Shown here piece by piece: positions 1 to 11,859 of a stretch of DNA of 64,000 bases; the first letter of the stretch is position 1, and each line of letters starts with the position of its first letter. Source of the DNA: Cladorhizidae sp. MBARI D1340-BT2. Lineage: Eukaryota > Porifera > Demospongiae > Poecilosclerida > Cladorhizidae. The position numbers and the translations under genes are program-made. Location of the stretch: the NCBI GenBank assembly GCA_028752905.1, contig JAQNBH010000014.1, positions 27,290,168 to 27,354,167 of the forward strand, given 5' to 3'. The notes beneath the pieces are model-generated. The model was not told where the DNA came from. It searched no databases and saw only the letters and a program-made list of their open reading frames with translations.

Positions 1-1339
1 GCTCCAGTTAGTTTTAACTTGACTTACAATATTACCTGGCTTGTATGTCATTTTACTGCATTGGAACTGGCATGTTTTCTCCTGCCACTGTACATGCACA
101 TATATATCACAGCTACTGTAACAAAGGATTAAAAATATACCACACCTGCATATGTTTAAGCTGTGTATAGCACCCTCAGCTCAAATATATACATGGAAAA
201 CTACACATACTAGACTGGTACACATTGTTATAATTACACCATGACTTTATTTACTACCACTTTTTCAATCAAACAATTTCGAACCGAATTTTCTCCATTG
301 AAGTAAACAAACAAAAGCTACAAGGACTACGTCAGCTACATATGTGTACAACGAAACTTCTAGCCAAGAAATTCATCCAGGAAACCTCCTTCTTCAAGAG
401 CTAAAGATCCATAGTAAATGATTTGTGTGAATGTTATTTGAATTTGTAGATATATCTGCTAAACTAATTAAACGCCGTAAGCACCATATGGCGCAAACTC
501 ACATGTCGTCATGAAAGTAGAAAAATCAAATCAAGTATGTGCCCATACTCCATATGCACATACCCAATAGACTACTCTATTGATCAAAAATATGGTTATA
601 AAACTTTACTTCCAGTTCCTTGAGGCGAGCTAGAAAAATTGATGTTTTGAAATGGCTGACAATCGCAACTGCTTTCATGAATGGTCTGGTCTCTTCCTGG
701 AAGTTCTTCTTTAGTGCAAAGGAACACACAGGTAGCTATGCTTAATTAAATATGAATTCATTTGCTCTTGAACAAGGAGGTGCCCCAGGATAGGCATCTT
801 TGCTGTAAGTTTGGTTGTAGACATATAGCGACGTATGCTGTTGTATCTTTATTTTCCTTACTTAAATGGAGCTGATACCAAACCGCAACTTATTGTATTT
901 CTGTACTAAATAGTTTGAGAAGCTAATTTTCATTTTATAAGTAAAAATATAATCATTACAAAAAACCAAATATAGTCGATGTTCAATCATGTAAAGGGAT
1001 TCACGTATGATATCTAGGAATATTAATAACTTCGTGCCGATATTTCTCCATACATTCTATAGTTAATAATGTTGGACTTGCTTTCGAACACCCTGACTTG
1101 TATGCCAACATCCCTGCTGAGGTGAGAAAATAAGATAAGCCTCTTTTTAGTGGGGGTTTCATAAGAATTTTTTTACCCATCTTCTTCAGAGGTTGTACCG
1201 AATAGTGGAGCTGAACTGCCAGGCAATGGTTCAAGTAAGTATAGGAAGATTAAAGAACCACAAATATTCACATGCCAAGTCTTTGGTTGGCGCTCTGTAC
1301 TCTTCAATTTACAATTTGTATTCCTATGTACTTACCAAT

Positions 1340-1590
1340 CTGCAAGAATGACCTACTTGGGTTCTAATTTCCCGGGATGTGGATATCATACACATGCCAA
1401 CCTGCTGTTGGATTTTAATTTCCCTGTATTTATTACAATGTATAACTCATACTTACCAACCTACAAGTATGACCTACCTGGGTTCTAATTTCCCTGGATT
1501 TATTATGATGCGGAAGTCATACTTACCAATCTGCAAGTATGACCTCCACTGTTGGGTTTTAATTTCCCTGGATTTATTACTCGTGACCCT
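1340..1590. repeat. Intronic minisatellite, ~60-75-bp unit, copy A
   Basis: About four imperfect units sit in KAR intron 7, each with the core TAATTTCCCTGGATTTATTA followed by a segment ending in CAAGTATGACCT. Short reading frames across it are by-products of the repeat. Confidence 0.75.
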
Positions 1591-2106
1591 AGTGTTCCCT
1601 TAACCACAATAATACATGTCTTGTTACATGAGTCAGAGTGGAATGTGGCAGGTTATTTCATGAGCACACCCCCTTATTTTCATGAGCTGAAGGCATGTGA
1701 AAATACTACATGCAAGTGAAATAATCACGAGTGTAATATATTGCATTCTCATAAGAATTACTCTATTTTGTATAAAAAATGGTCGATCCATCTGTCCGTC
1801 AGTTCCAAATATAAGAAGACCTGCCTAACTCACATCCAAACATTCTTACTTGATCATAGCTGCCAGTTTCTCTATTGCCCATGAATTTTAAGATCCATTT
1901 TCTATACCCTGTGATGGGTAGATAAATCCTAGGCTTGAAGAAAGTCACCAATTTTTGTAGAGACACTTTATAATTAGCTCTAGTCCCTCGCTCTTGAACA
2001 ATATAGCTAGCTAGCTCGAGAAAGAGGCTCAACTACTAGCTAAATATCAGAAAATAGCTAGCTATTACCAGAAGTAAGCTTATACATGTAGCCCCTCATA
2101 TCTAAC

Positions 2107-2430
2107 CTCAGATGACCATAAAGTTCAACATATTCAACAACTTCAACTTCCACAGTAGACACATCGTGATCCGAAAAGAAGATGAGAAAACATGTATGTA
2201 AGTTCAAAATAGCTCTACAATGAGGGCATCCTTAGCTATGAAAAATCAGCAAGTAGTTAGCTACATTCTAGGCAGTTACCTAGAAAAAATTGTAGTCTCT
2301 CCAGCAAGCCTAAACAAGATCTAAACAAAATAGTAGAAGTTGTATAGTCAAAAGGCCAAGAAACTACTTCTTCAGAGAGGTCTGGTTGGTTTCCAGTAAC
2401 AAGGGAAGTGCCCAATAATTGCTTCTATAA
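2107..2430 (-). pseudogene. Unidentified antisense exon pair inside KAR intron 7, copy A (acceptor lost)
   Basis: Counterpart of the exon pair described at 50,765-51,074. In this copy the acceptor before the second block reads TTTTCGG instead of TTTTCAG, and the block has a 6-bp insertion (a duplicated CAACTT). If the exons are real, this copy cannot splice them in the same way. I do not recognise the product. Confidence 0.35.
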
Positions 2431-5400
2431 ATCTAGTGTTAAGTAAGAACCTGAAGTATGTACTGCTAACTTCCTTATTAAAAATGCATCTTAGTAAAAT
2501 GGTGCCATTTCTGAATCTGTTGTTTCTTTTTTAAATGGGCGTTGTCCTCCTACCAACGAGTTTTTAAATTTTGTACTTCATCGAGTAAAGGGTTAAAGTA
2601 ATATCTATCAATATTGTACTACTTTTTATATCATAATAATATTGTAGAGTACATTTTGTTTTAGTAAAGTGTCACATAACTGGTTGGTTGTGGCCTAGAT
2701 AGGAGTAGTGTTGTTCATATTTGTATCCAGAGATCAGTCAAGTCAAATCTTCCTGGCACTGTGTAGGAGTTCTTCATGGCATTTATAGTTGTCACACTGT
2801 CTGTGAGGTCAACTAGTCCTCTCAGTTAGGCCATTATAGGTGAGCCTAATTTTAGTTTTATGTATAACTGTGGTATGTTGGAGCTGAGCAAACCACACAT
2901 CTACAGTCAGCTGTATTTGTCTGAGGTAAGAACCCAAATACATGCAAATATCGTGTACTGTGAACTAGTTCTGCTTTAGTACATACTGCAAAATCTAATA
3001 CATGATGTTTTTTCCTTGCATGCGATTATATATTTTGACTATAGATGAGTCGCTTGCTGTTGCCAAAGATGGTGAGCCAGGGAGGAGGTTTTATTGTGAA
3101 TATATCATCTGCGGCTTCTAACATGGCTATGGCTCAGTTTACCATCTATTGTGCCACCAAGGTATGTACAGCACATGCAATAATGCTAAGTTGGAGAAGA
3201 CACTCCACAGGATGAGTTTGTGGTTGGGGCAGTAACTTATTTGTGATTGTTGACAGGGATGTGTCATAATCCAGCCAGCAACTCAATATGTCAAGTATTG
3301 AGACATGAAGAATCATGATGCAACTTTTTATCTCATTTACAGATTTTTGTGAACTACATATCTGATGGTCTTCGTAAGGAATATGCAGACAAGGGCATAA
3401 CAGTACAGGTTGGTATGGCAACAGTAATAAAAGGAACTATTATTATTACATCCTCTTCTGCTGCTTCAGAATGTCAAACCCTTATATGTAGCCACGGCGA
3501 TGAGTGGTATTCGAAGATCTAGCTTCTTTGTCCGTGATGCTGTTCGTATGCCAACTCTGCCTTGACAACTATTGGCATACAGAACCACACCTATGGCTGT
3601 TTTCCTCATGCTCTACAAGTACGTTTCAAATTGTGATGACACTTTACTATGTACCTGTGATTGGAGATAGCCCTAGTATACACTTACCACCTTAATTATG
3701 AACCCAGAAACTGATATCTGCTGAATGTCAGTTTTTTTCTCCTGGTAAACTGGCAAGTCATTATAAAAAATAGTCAGAAGGCTGTACTTCAGGAATCAGG
3801 ATTGTGTGAGTATGGCGTATTAAAAACTGAACTGAGAACAGGCTCTTACTTGGCTGGGATAGGCTATGTAGCAAAGATAATCCATATTGATTTAAATATA
3901 TGATTAGTAGAGACAAGTCAAAGCTTAGAGCATAACCTGTAAATACATAACCACTTAGGCTTACTAAAGTCATTTAAAAGTCAAGTGCACGTAACACAAC
4001 TAACTACTACATGTTTTTGTCCTCTTTGATCCTACTCCCTTTTCCTGATCTTAGTTCTATTTAGCACATTAGGGATTTGTGGTCCATGTTGATAGTGAAT
4101 GCTTCCTAGGAGATACGCGTATGTTCCCGATGTATAATTAGCAATATTTGAATATTTCATGTTCTCTTGAAAGTACTTAGTTTCTTGCTGCAGCGCGCTA
4201 TAAACTATGCAGCCCTCACTCAACGGTCAATAGCATTCATCTGCTGCATGAATTATTTTTGAAAAACAGGTGAAGCACCAATTAGTGAAATGCCCATCTG
4301 TGCATTTGAATGTGATACTAGGGTGTTGTGCCCCTTTCCTTTTGCAATTATTTATTACTGTTCTTTCTAAATATCAATAGCAACTCCTTTTTTTTTGTTA
4401 AAAGCACTAATGAAACAGAAAAATTATATATCTGCACTATAAAGTATTGTGGCATGGTAGACATGTATGACAGTGTTCAGTGCTATACCTGATTGTGTGA
4501 TGGCCATTTATGATCCCACAACAATTCCATGTTGCGATACCACCTTGATCTGCTCCTAGTTATCATTTGTGTGGTTATTCATTGTCTACTAATTCCTTTT
4601 TCTTTGAGATCAGAAATTTTATCCCTCATGAAGTCATTTTCAAGTGGTCTCACATGTCATCATTATGTATGCTTGTCCATTTTACTGATGCCAGTTGCTG
4701 TTGGGCTACCCACTACTTCTCATACATATGGTCAACTTATAAGTCCTGAAGAGTTTTATGATCACTTTGTTGATTTCTCCTCAGATGGATCCTCTCGGTC
4801 ATTCCGCTCACAGATTGAAATAAAGTGCATGATCATACTTACACATTGCTGAACCATTATTAGTGAACTCGCACAATGAAATCAAGGACAGACAGTCACA
4901 CTATTTCACTCTCGTCAGTAAACTGAGTTAGAGATATTTGAGGGGTGAGATCTATATCTTAAGGATCTATTTTTATCTTTTTATCTTGCACTTTCTGCTG
5001 GAGCTGAGGGCGGTGAGGATAGGGAGTGGGTGGGATTTGTTTTGTCTTGCAATGGATTTGGTGTATAGATTTTATATGTGTGTAAAATGTAAAACTAACT
5101 GTTTAGGGCTACCTGATGACGAAGTTACCTGTGAGCATTATGGATATAGTCACGAACAAGGCTGCGGATCAGATCAGAGCTGATGTCCTCCACAAGCAAG
5201 TTGGAGAGAAGAAAAACTGAACTAAGTAGAAGTGATGCATGAATAGCCATGCTTTTCCCCCCTTAGTTTTTGTGTAGTTGTGTTGTTACATACATCTATA
5301 TTGCTATCCAGCATAAATGCTCCCTACAATACTTTTTGTCTTTGAGTCCAACTCATTTTCTTCATTCACATCGACTTGGAAAATCAGTTGTTGTTGTTGT

Positions 5401-5939
5401 TATTTTCCTATGGGTCCAGCCCAATAACTGTGTGGCTGACAAATCCAGGAATTTCTTCAGGTAGGTTTCTGTAATTGACTAGGAGTCTAGAATGGGAGCA
5501 AACAAAGACAGTTGCTGATTAGGTCCCAGTGTGTCTAGAGAGATCAGATTTGGTAGCCCACAATCTCGCAATTTGCTTCGTTAAGAAGACGGATTATGTA
5601 GGACTATAATCATGATTTTTTTGTTCAAGAAAAGCATTGAGAAGATGTGTTATGAATGGCAAAGTTAGAAAAATGTTCACAAAAACACAGGCCACAAACT
5701 AGGGCTTATTTTGTGCCACACCAACTTCACTTTTAAGAAAAGTCACTATATTTTTGGCAAGAATTTCACGCAGAGGGGGAAGGGGATTGCATGCACACCC
5801 AAGAATTGTGCACATTACAAGACCGAATATTCGTGTAGGTAACAAAGTGCACAACACAACGTGAGAAGTGTTTAAAGCATCAGAGTTACAGAGATATATA
5901 ATGTGGATCAGTTGGTTCGCTTCTTACCTGACCACAAAG

Positions 5940-6512
5940 AGATACGTACCTGTCAACCACACCCTCCTCATCCCCTCTCAAACTGAGCCCAGAACTCCTC
6001 CCCCCACAGACAGAAGAGCTCCACACTCTGCTCCTCCAGCACCACCATCTGGGTGGCACGTCTGAAAACGCAGATGGCCTTTCTCGACAGGTTTGGTCGA
6101 TGGAAGAACCTGGCGAGTATGCTCCAGTTTCATAGCAGGAGGGTGAGGGGGGGGGGGGGGGGAGTATTGAGGAACCCCAACTATAGTGGACCCTCACAAC
6201 TCAAGATAATATGGATTCTGAGTAATTATGGATGCACACACTAAGTGCTAATGACATCAGATTTACCACCTACTTTAGAGTGGGTAGACCATAGTTAGAT
6301 TACACACACCAAGTGCCTAATAACACCAGATTTACCTCAAGTACTTATTATACATTTGACCATATTATAAGGTCCTGAATGGGATTCTGGCTGGCAGCCT
6401 ATTTAAGAAAGCGAGCCAAAGGGCCAGTCAAGTTGTGAGTCTTCATTATATTCCTCTCCTATTTTCTCTGAGAACACCCATCTCACCCCGCACCATTCCC
6501 TGATCCCTAACA
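5940..6512 (+). mobile_element. LTR-retrotransposon 3' remnant (RNase H tail plus LTR), copy A
   Basis: The peptide ENADGLSRQVW near 6,060-6,100 matches the end of a Gypsy-type RNase H domain (compare NANADGLSRQAW in the intact element at 35 kb). It is followed by a purine-rich tract with a G run (polypurine tract), then a 348-bp LTR-like segment 6,165-6,512, beginning TATTGAGG (ancestrally TG) and ending CCTAACA. No second LTR or upstream pol is present, so this is a 5'-truncated relic. Confidence 0.65.
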
Positions 6513-6536
6513 TATAACCACAACAATGTTAGTAAT

Positions 6537-6615
6537 TACAATGGTCTTCTCAATAATCAACTTGAATTTGTACTCACTCGACCTTTTGACTAGCCTTCAT
6601 CATGAATAATGAGAT
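6537..6615. repeat. Dispersed hairpin-family relic downstream of the LTR relic
   Basis: CTTCTCAATAATCAACTTGA followed by CTAGCCTTCATCATGAATAA matches the family at 17,853. Also present at 27,117-27,195 and 46,785-46,860. Confidence 0.5.
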
Positions 6616-7047
6616 ACTATGACTTGCGTGAGCCTGTTAATAATAATGTTAACAATAACTAATCAGACTAAGGTCACAGTCATGTCAATTCAAAACCTTT
6701 AGACCATTATGTACGACTTAGACGTCTGTTCATGCATGTGTGAAAGGTGCAGCTTATGTCATCAAAATCTCACTCCAACAACCAAGTATATAGCTAAGCA
6801 TGAGTGAAATGACTTGCTAGGTAACTGCCAAGTGAGTTTAAGAGAGAAGTGGAACATAATTTGGGAAGGTACTACACAGTCATCAGAAGAGAGATATGCC
6901 ATGAAAAAGGTTGAGAAATAAAATGCTTGACAAACAACATGAAATATATCCAAGAATGAAAATTTAACTTTAGTTCTTGTCAGTTTCTTCATGGTCATCT
7001 TGGCAATGCTCTCTCAGATGTCCTCACTACCAGAAAGCTTCCAATAT

Positions 7048-9278
7048 CATAGGCATAGGAATAAGGTGGGGCACAGGGGCACGTGCCCCCCCCCCCTCCC
7101 CCCCCCCCCCCCCCCCCCCCCCAAAGGTATACAAAGGTTCTTGCATTTATTGATCGCTAGCTTAGATAGAGACTACTTCTGGACAAACAATATCAAGTAC
7201 ACGGACAAAATTTAAAAAAAGGACTGTATGTGTGTGTTGATTGTCAGAGTGACAAACCACAGCTTACACAGTACAGCTTGATCTTTGGAACTCGGGCTAG
7301 AATAGGTAAAGATGAGAATATGTCACTAGCCTGCTGCTACAGTGCAATAAGCTAGTCAGAATGGAAAATGATATTAATACACCTCCTTTGAAGAAGTATA
7401 AGCAGTCTACTCTTAAATTTCATCCTTCAGCACCTAGTGATCAAGGACAGGCTCCCAACCTGATGTTGAAGCTGCTCCTTTGGAGGAAGCATCTTCTGAC
7501 TCACTTGGTGACCAAGTCATTCTGAAACTTGTGAAGTATGGGCAATTCCATTTCAGCCCCAAGATGCCAGTTCAATGGAAAATTCACGTAAGCAGCAGGG
7601 AGAGAAAAGGCGTAGTTTTTCTCCAAGGTGGTATGAATCTTTCCACTGGCTTAGCTTATGAGAAATCGAGCTTTCTGTGCCTACTGCAGGTATACTGCCA
7701 TATTAATCATTATCAAAAAAAGGTGAAGATGTATTTGTCTTGACTGGCTTTGATAATTGGAAGAGAGCTCAGGAAAAATTCCATCAGCATGCCTCATCGA
7801 ATGTACACAGGGAGTCTATTTTCAAGTTTGAATGTTTAAACCATGATAGCATTAAGGCACCTCTTAACAAGCAGATTTCAACACTGATCAAAAGGTACAT
7901 CGAAGTAACCTTCATGTACAGTTATCTTCTTTGAGATACCTTCTGCGACAAGGTTTAGCTCTTCGTATATAGTCATGATTAAATGGAAGGTAACCTCTTA
8001 TCAGCTTTTAAAATTAAATTAATAAATAATTATGTCCCTGATTTGAATTGAATGTGTGGTTAAGGGGGTGCTATGGGTCAGATTTAAATTTTCATTTTTT
8101 TATATTTTTTTAATTTGTATTTACAGAAGATTTGGATGCTCTATTCTGGACTTACATTTTGTAGCTCTGTCTTTACTCTACCAATTGAATGGTTAAAAAA
8201 AAAAAAATCATTGCCTCTTTTGTGAAGCTTAGGCTTGGTGTAGCTGTAGAAAGCCCCTTTGTCCAACAAGCTGGACAGTCCGTACAGCAGCCTTTAATTC
8301 AGTTCTTGCTCATTATGCAGTCCTCTATGAAGCATTGCTAGAAATCAATTATACTACCCACGATAAGTACGGAAGAAAAGCTGGATTGTTTCTAGCACAA
8401 ATGGAAAAGTTTAAGCACTTACTTTGGCCTAAAGTTAGCTCACCTCATTTTTTCTGGATCAGAGCGGCTCTCTCTTGGGAAAATACTACAGTTGAAGAAG
8501 CTCTAGGTAGTGCTAAGCTACCTTGAACGACTTAGATTTGGTACTCCTTTGATGATTTTTACAAAGGGGTGTTAGAATCTTGGAATTGACATCACTACCT
8601 ACATTGCCCAGATATAGAAGAACACCCAGACGAATATGGAATTGCAGAAAATTATGCTTTTGATAGTCCACAGGATTATTTCAGAAGGCAATATTTCGAA
8701 GTTCTTGATGTAATGACTACAGAACTGAAACATCACTTTGACCAAAAATGTGGCATGCCCATGCCTGTTGCAGCCATGATTGAAAAAGCTCTGTTGAATG
8801 CTACCAATGGTGAAACAGTTAAACTATCCAAGTGTACAAGAATGATTTTGTTCTGGATAGACTACAGACTCAACTCAATATGCTGCCAGATTTGATTAGA
8901 ACCAGAAATACAACTAGTAGGTGTACCAATTATGGAAGTGACCAATGTGAGATCAATTACTGAAGTGCTTAGTGAAGTTCACATGTGGCCAAGAACTGTT
9001 TTCACAAATTTCACGGCTACTTAAACTTTTTTCCGCAATTCCAATTACAGCGGAAAGATCTTTTTCTGCACTCAAAAGACTAAAGATGCTTATGGGCTAC
9101 AATTAACATAACTTAGGATTGAACTGATAATGTGAATTTAGTTATCAATGTGAATGACAGATGAATTAAATATTTGGACAGTAATAATTACTTCATTATT
9201 GCTCTTTAAAATCATCTTATTATCGTATATACATAAATTTAGTGCCCCACCAATCAAAATTTGCTTCCTACGTCTCTG
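7048..9278 (+). mobile_element. Dead hAT transposon hAT-1 (TTF zinc finger type), copy A
   Basis: The ends are imperfect inverted repeats: CATAGGCATAGG on the left and, read inward, CAGAGACGTAGG on the right, each followed by a GGTGGGGCAC block. The flanks carry a 5-bp direct repeat AATAT (7,043-7,047 and 9,279-9,283). Inside, broken frames read AFCAYC and VLTGFDNWKRA..FHQHASSNVH, typical of the TTF-type zinc finger, and near 9,050 TAERSFSALKRLK, the hAT dimerisation region. Frameshifts and stops throughout make it inactive. A pure C run (about 7,087-7,122) lies just inside the left end. Confidence 0.78.
7087..7122. repeat. Poly-C tract inside the hAT-1 terminus
   Basis: Almost pure C run. 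The same site in copy B is a handful of bases, and in copy C a long G run (46,275-46,309). Proline-rich reading frames here are artefacts of the run. Confidence 0.85.
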
Positions 9279-10010
9279 AATATTCAAACTCAGACAGATC
9301 CCAGCTCAGTGTTCCTGTTATGTAAATGACCAACCCATTATACTAGTGGGAATTTGGTTGTCCAATCGGTAAGAGATTTGGTGTGTGGGAAGAGCATGTG
9401 TTTCTCTGACAAAACGTATCTCGCACTTCAGATTTCTTGCTCTTTTTTCTTTTTGCCAACATTTCAATCAGTATGTTTAGGGCAATAAGAAAAAAGAAAG
9501 TTTGTTGAAAGAGACATATACTGAAGAGTGAGTATACTATACATACACTGTAAAAAGTAAAAATGATTAAAAAAATTAACATAGCGTATCTAATACCAAA
9601 TGTTATCACTTATTTAATAATGGTTATTTGTTAAGTATTTTATGCAGGTCAAGGTCAGTTTTTAATTGGAAAATTAATTTATCCTTCTTGTAGGTAGCAA
9701 AGCCTTGAATGTCGGAACAGTATATTATGTTGATTCAATTGTGCCCTGAGAAAAGAAGCATGTCTTTAGTAAAGTTATCTTACACAGGATTAAAAATATA
9801 AATAAGAAAATAAGTACACTAGACAGCAAATTTCCTGCTCTATGATGATCATTAACATCTACTATTAATCCCCCTACCCAGGACCAGACGTCACAGCCTC
9901 TGGTATACCAGATGTCTATAATTCTAGTTTTATGCCTGTGTTATTAACACCTGAAACACTCTGAGCGTTCTTTGATTTTGGCTAGTAAGGTCACGTCTCC
10001 TTCATGCATG
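9279..10010 (+). repeat. Long inverted repeat around TPMT, left arm, copy A
   Basis: The reverse complement matches 13,465-14,381 over most of its length, by eye roughly four bases in five, with indels. Shared blocks include CCTGTTATGT, CCAATCGG, TTTCAATCAGTATGTTT, GAGAAAAGAAGCATGTCTTT and GTCTCCTTCA. Homology resumes outside hAT-1 at about 6,880-7,047, so hAT-1 is an insertion in this arm. Confidence 0.75.
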
Positions 10011-10406
10011 ATTGAGATATATTTGCTCCAAATGCTGACAGATGCAACTGAAGGCTTGTGTCTTTTGACATCCTTGCCCAAGGCAGAACTTTACTAGATA
10101 GCACTGGAAATGTTTTCCTTATTTCCCCATTTTTTTGTAGTATAACCATTAACTTCTTCTGATCCATTTTTCATGATCTAATTTATCCTGGGCTATGGAT
10201 AAGCTTTGGTCATGTACTGCAGCTTAGGAGAAATAAGGTAGGGGGCCCACATGGGTGACATTGAAATGTACATAACAACACCCTTTCTATGATGCTAAAA
10301 TTGAGATTTTATGGCATACGTACTATGGACACAACTCATTCACTCTCCTTCTACACAATAATTATAGCTACGTACAGTAACATATGTTAGTATTATTTGA
10401 ACAGTT

Positions 10407-11141
10407 CTAGTTCTTCACCATAAACAAAACCTTCCATGACATTCGACTGAACTCGAGCACTGGGAACATGCTTTCAGACCCCAGATGGAAGACCTTAGCA
10501 GTAGCCTTTGCATCCAGTTCCTTCACCAGTGTGATGGTCTTGAAGTAATCTTTAAACAGAGAATTCACTTCTTCCTCAGTTACAGCAAATGGAATACTTG
10601 GATGTTCAGAATGGTCATAATCAAAGATAGACAAAAGAGCTCTTCCTCCTGGCTTTGTCAAGGTGTTAATGATGGCAGCATATGAGGACCTCCCAGGAGC
10701 AAAGCTTCCAATAGAGCCATGATCCTGGATGCAGTCAAAGGGTCCAATGCCAGCATGATCTTTAAAACTGAAGAAGTCACCACAATATATAGTGATGGGT
10801 TTCTCTTTGGCTCTAAACATTGGAATTTCTTTTCCATTTAAGTTGAAAGGGAGTTCTTGGTAGGCTAACTCATTATCTTCAAAGAATGCCACTACTGCTA
10901 TCTTGGACTATTCCATTCCAACAATGGTATGACCTTGCTCAGCTAACTGGAGCATCACCTTGCTTCTTCCACAAAGAGGCACCAAAATGTTCTGATTAGC
11001 TTTACCTTGTATGAGCTTGTCCGTTAGCTCCATCATTATGTCATCAGCAGCTTCTCGAGTCCAAATATCTTTCTTACCATGGTATAAAGTATCCCATAGT
11101 TGTTGATTTGGTTCTTTGTTTGTCCCATCTTTTGACGTCAT
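10407..11141 (-). pseudogene. Thiopurine S-methyltransferase, copy A, nonsense mutation
   Basis: Single-exon copy of the gene at 30,975-31,709. The tryptophan codon in VGIEWSK (TGG) has become TAG at about 10,907, splitting the 244-codon frame roughly one third of the way along, and the preceding Ile is Met. The rest of the frame is open, so decay is recent. The truncated product would keep the LVPLCG loop but lose most of the methyltransferase fold. Confidence 0.87.
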
Positions 11142-11859
11142 AATGTCGCCGTACTCCAGTAATGGTTTATATCTTGCTGCAGCTTCTACGACGATTTGAA
11201 AGTATAACTATTGTTGCCTTGCGGGATAATAATATTATACGCTTGTAATTAGCACGCCTCGCTCAGTAGCCCTAGAAGTTTTCGGCTGTTGAATTTTTGC
11301 TGTTGTATATAATTATAATTATAATTTCTCAAGGCAGTCAAAGCTCCGTAAAAATAACACTGTAATTCTAGCCTAAACTATGGTTACTAGAAACTAGTTT
11401 TCACCTGTAGCCTAGTAGTACAGCCGTGGTCTGCGGCTATAACTTTCTCATTACACACTAGCGCTCTATTGAAACAAGAGGGAAGGTACAAAATAAAACT
11501 CTGGTTACTACTTGGGAGCTCCATAGGTTCTGTAAACTTCACTTGATATATAGCTTAAAAGATAGCTCTCATTGTGCATTTTAGTTGTTGCATTGATTAC
11601 CATGCCAGAGTTAGACGCCGTCAAATTTGAGAACCTCAAAAGCTGCATGCCTGAATTCTCTGCACTTCTGGCTCCTGTAGACATTATTATCAATGGCAAG
11701 AGCAAGCCCTACTCTACAGAATAGATGTTTCCATACACACAAAAATGGCGTAAACCGAGATATGGTAGGGCACAGAAATCTTTGGACTACTCACGCCTAC
11801 TTTTGTATTAACCACACCTACTTAATTATGCACATTTTTATTTGACTGTCATTTGATAC

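Larger units (their letters stand above)
1063..5220 (+). pseudogene. Very-long-chain 3-oxoacyl-CoA reductase, copy A, 3' part, frameshifted
   Basis: Six exons are visible: 1063-1121, 1190-1234, 3045-3161, 3343-3408, 3470-3618 and 5107-5220. They correspond to exons 6-11 of copy B; exons 1-5 would lie left of the window. The exons encode the NNVG segment, the NISSA serine region and the YCATK active-site motif of the classical short-chain dehydrogenase fold. In exon 10 a T is missing near 3543 compared with copies B and C, so this exon is 149 instead of 150 bp. The frame shifts after RDAV and the final exon would be read out of frame. All splice sites shown keep GT/AG. I infer a recent pseudogene; a sequencing error in a T run is the alternative. 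Confidence 0.8.

Noticed and set aside
4529..4852. 107-codon frame in KAR intron 10, also at 25,169-25,450 and 48,502-48,822
   Set aside because: It persists only because the copies are recent. The start is lost in copy B, there are no splice sites linking it to KAR, and I recognise no family.
5886..6197. Proline-rich minus-strand frame (also at 26,456-26,776 and near 47,200)
   Set aside because: It is the antisense of the LTR-element relic plus a G run. The plus-strand frame carries the recognisable RNase H tail.
6991..7215. Poly-proline frame over the C run (also 12,858-13,067 and 46,118-46,418)
   Set aside because: Produced by homopolymer C, and run length varies between copies.
10485..10685. 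66-codon frame antisense to TPMT (also 31,053 and 42,684)
   Set aside because: Shadow of the TPMT coding strand; no independent support.
11508..11705. 65-codon frame upstream of TPMT (also at 32,082-32,279)
   Set aside because: Open in A and B but interrupted in C by a TA expansion, with no recognisable domain.
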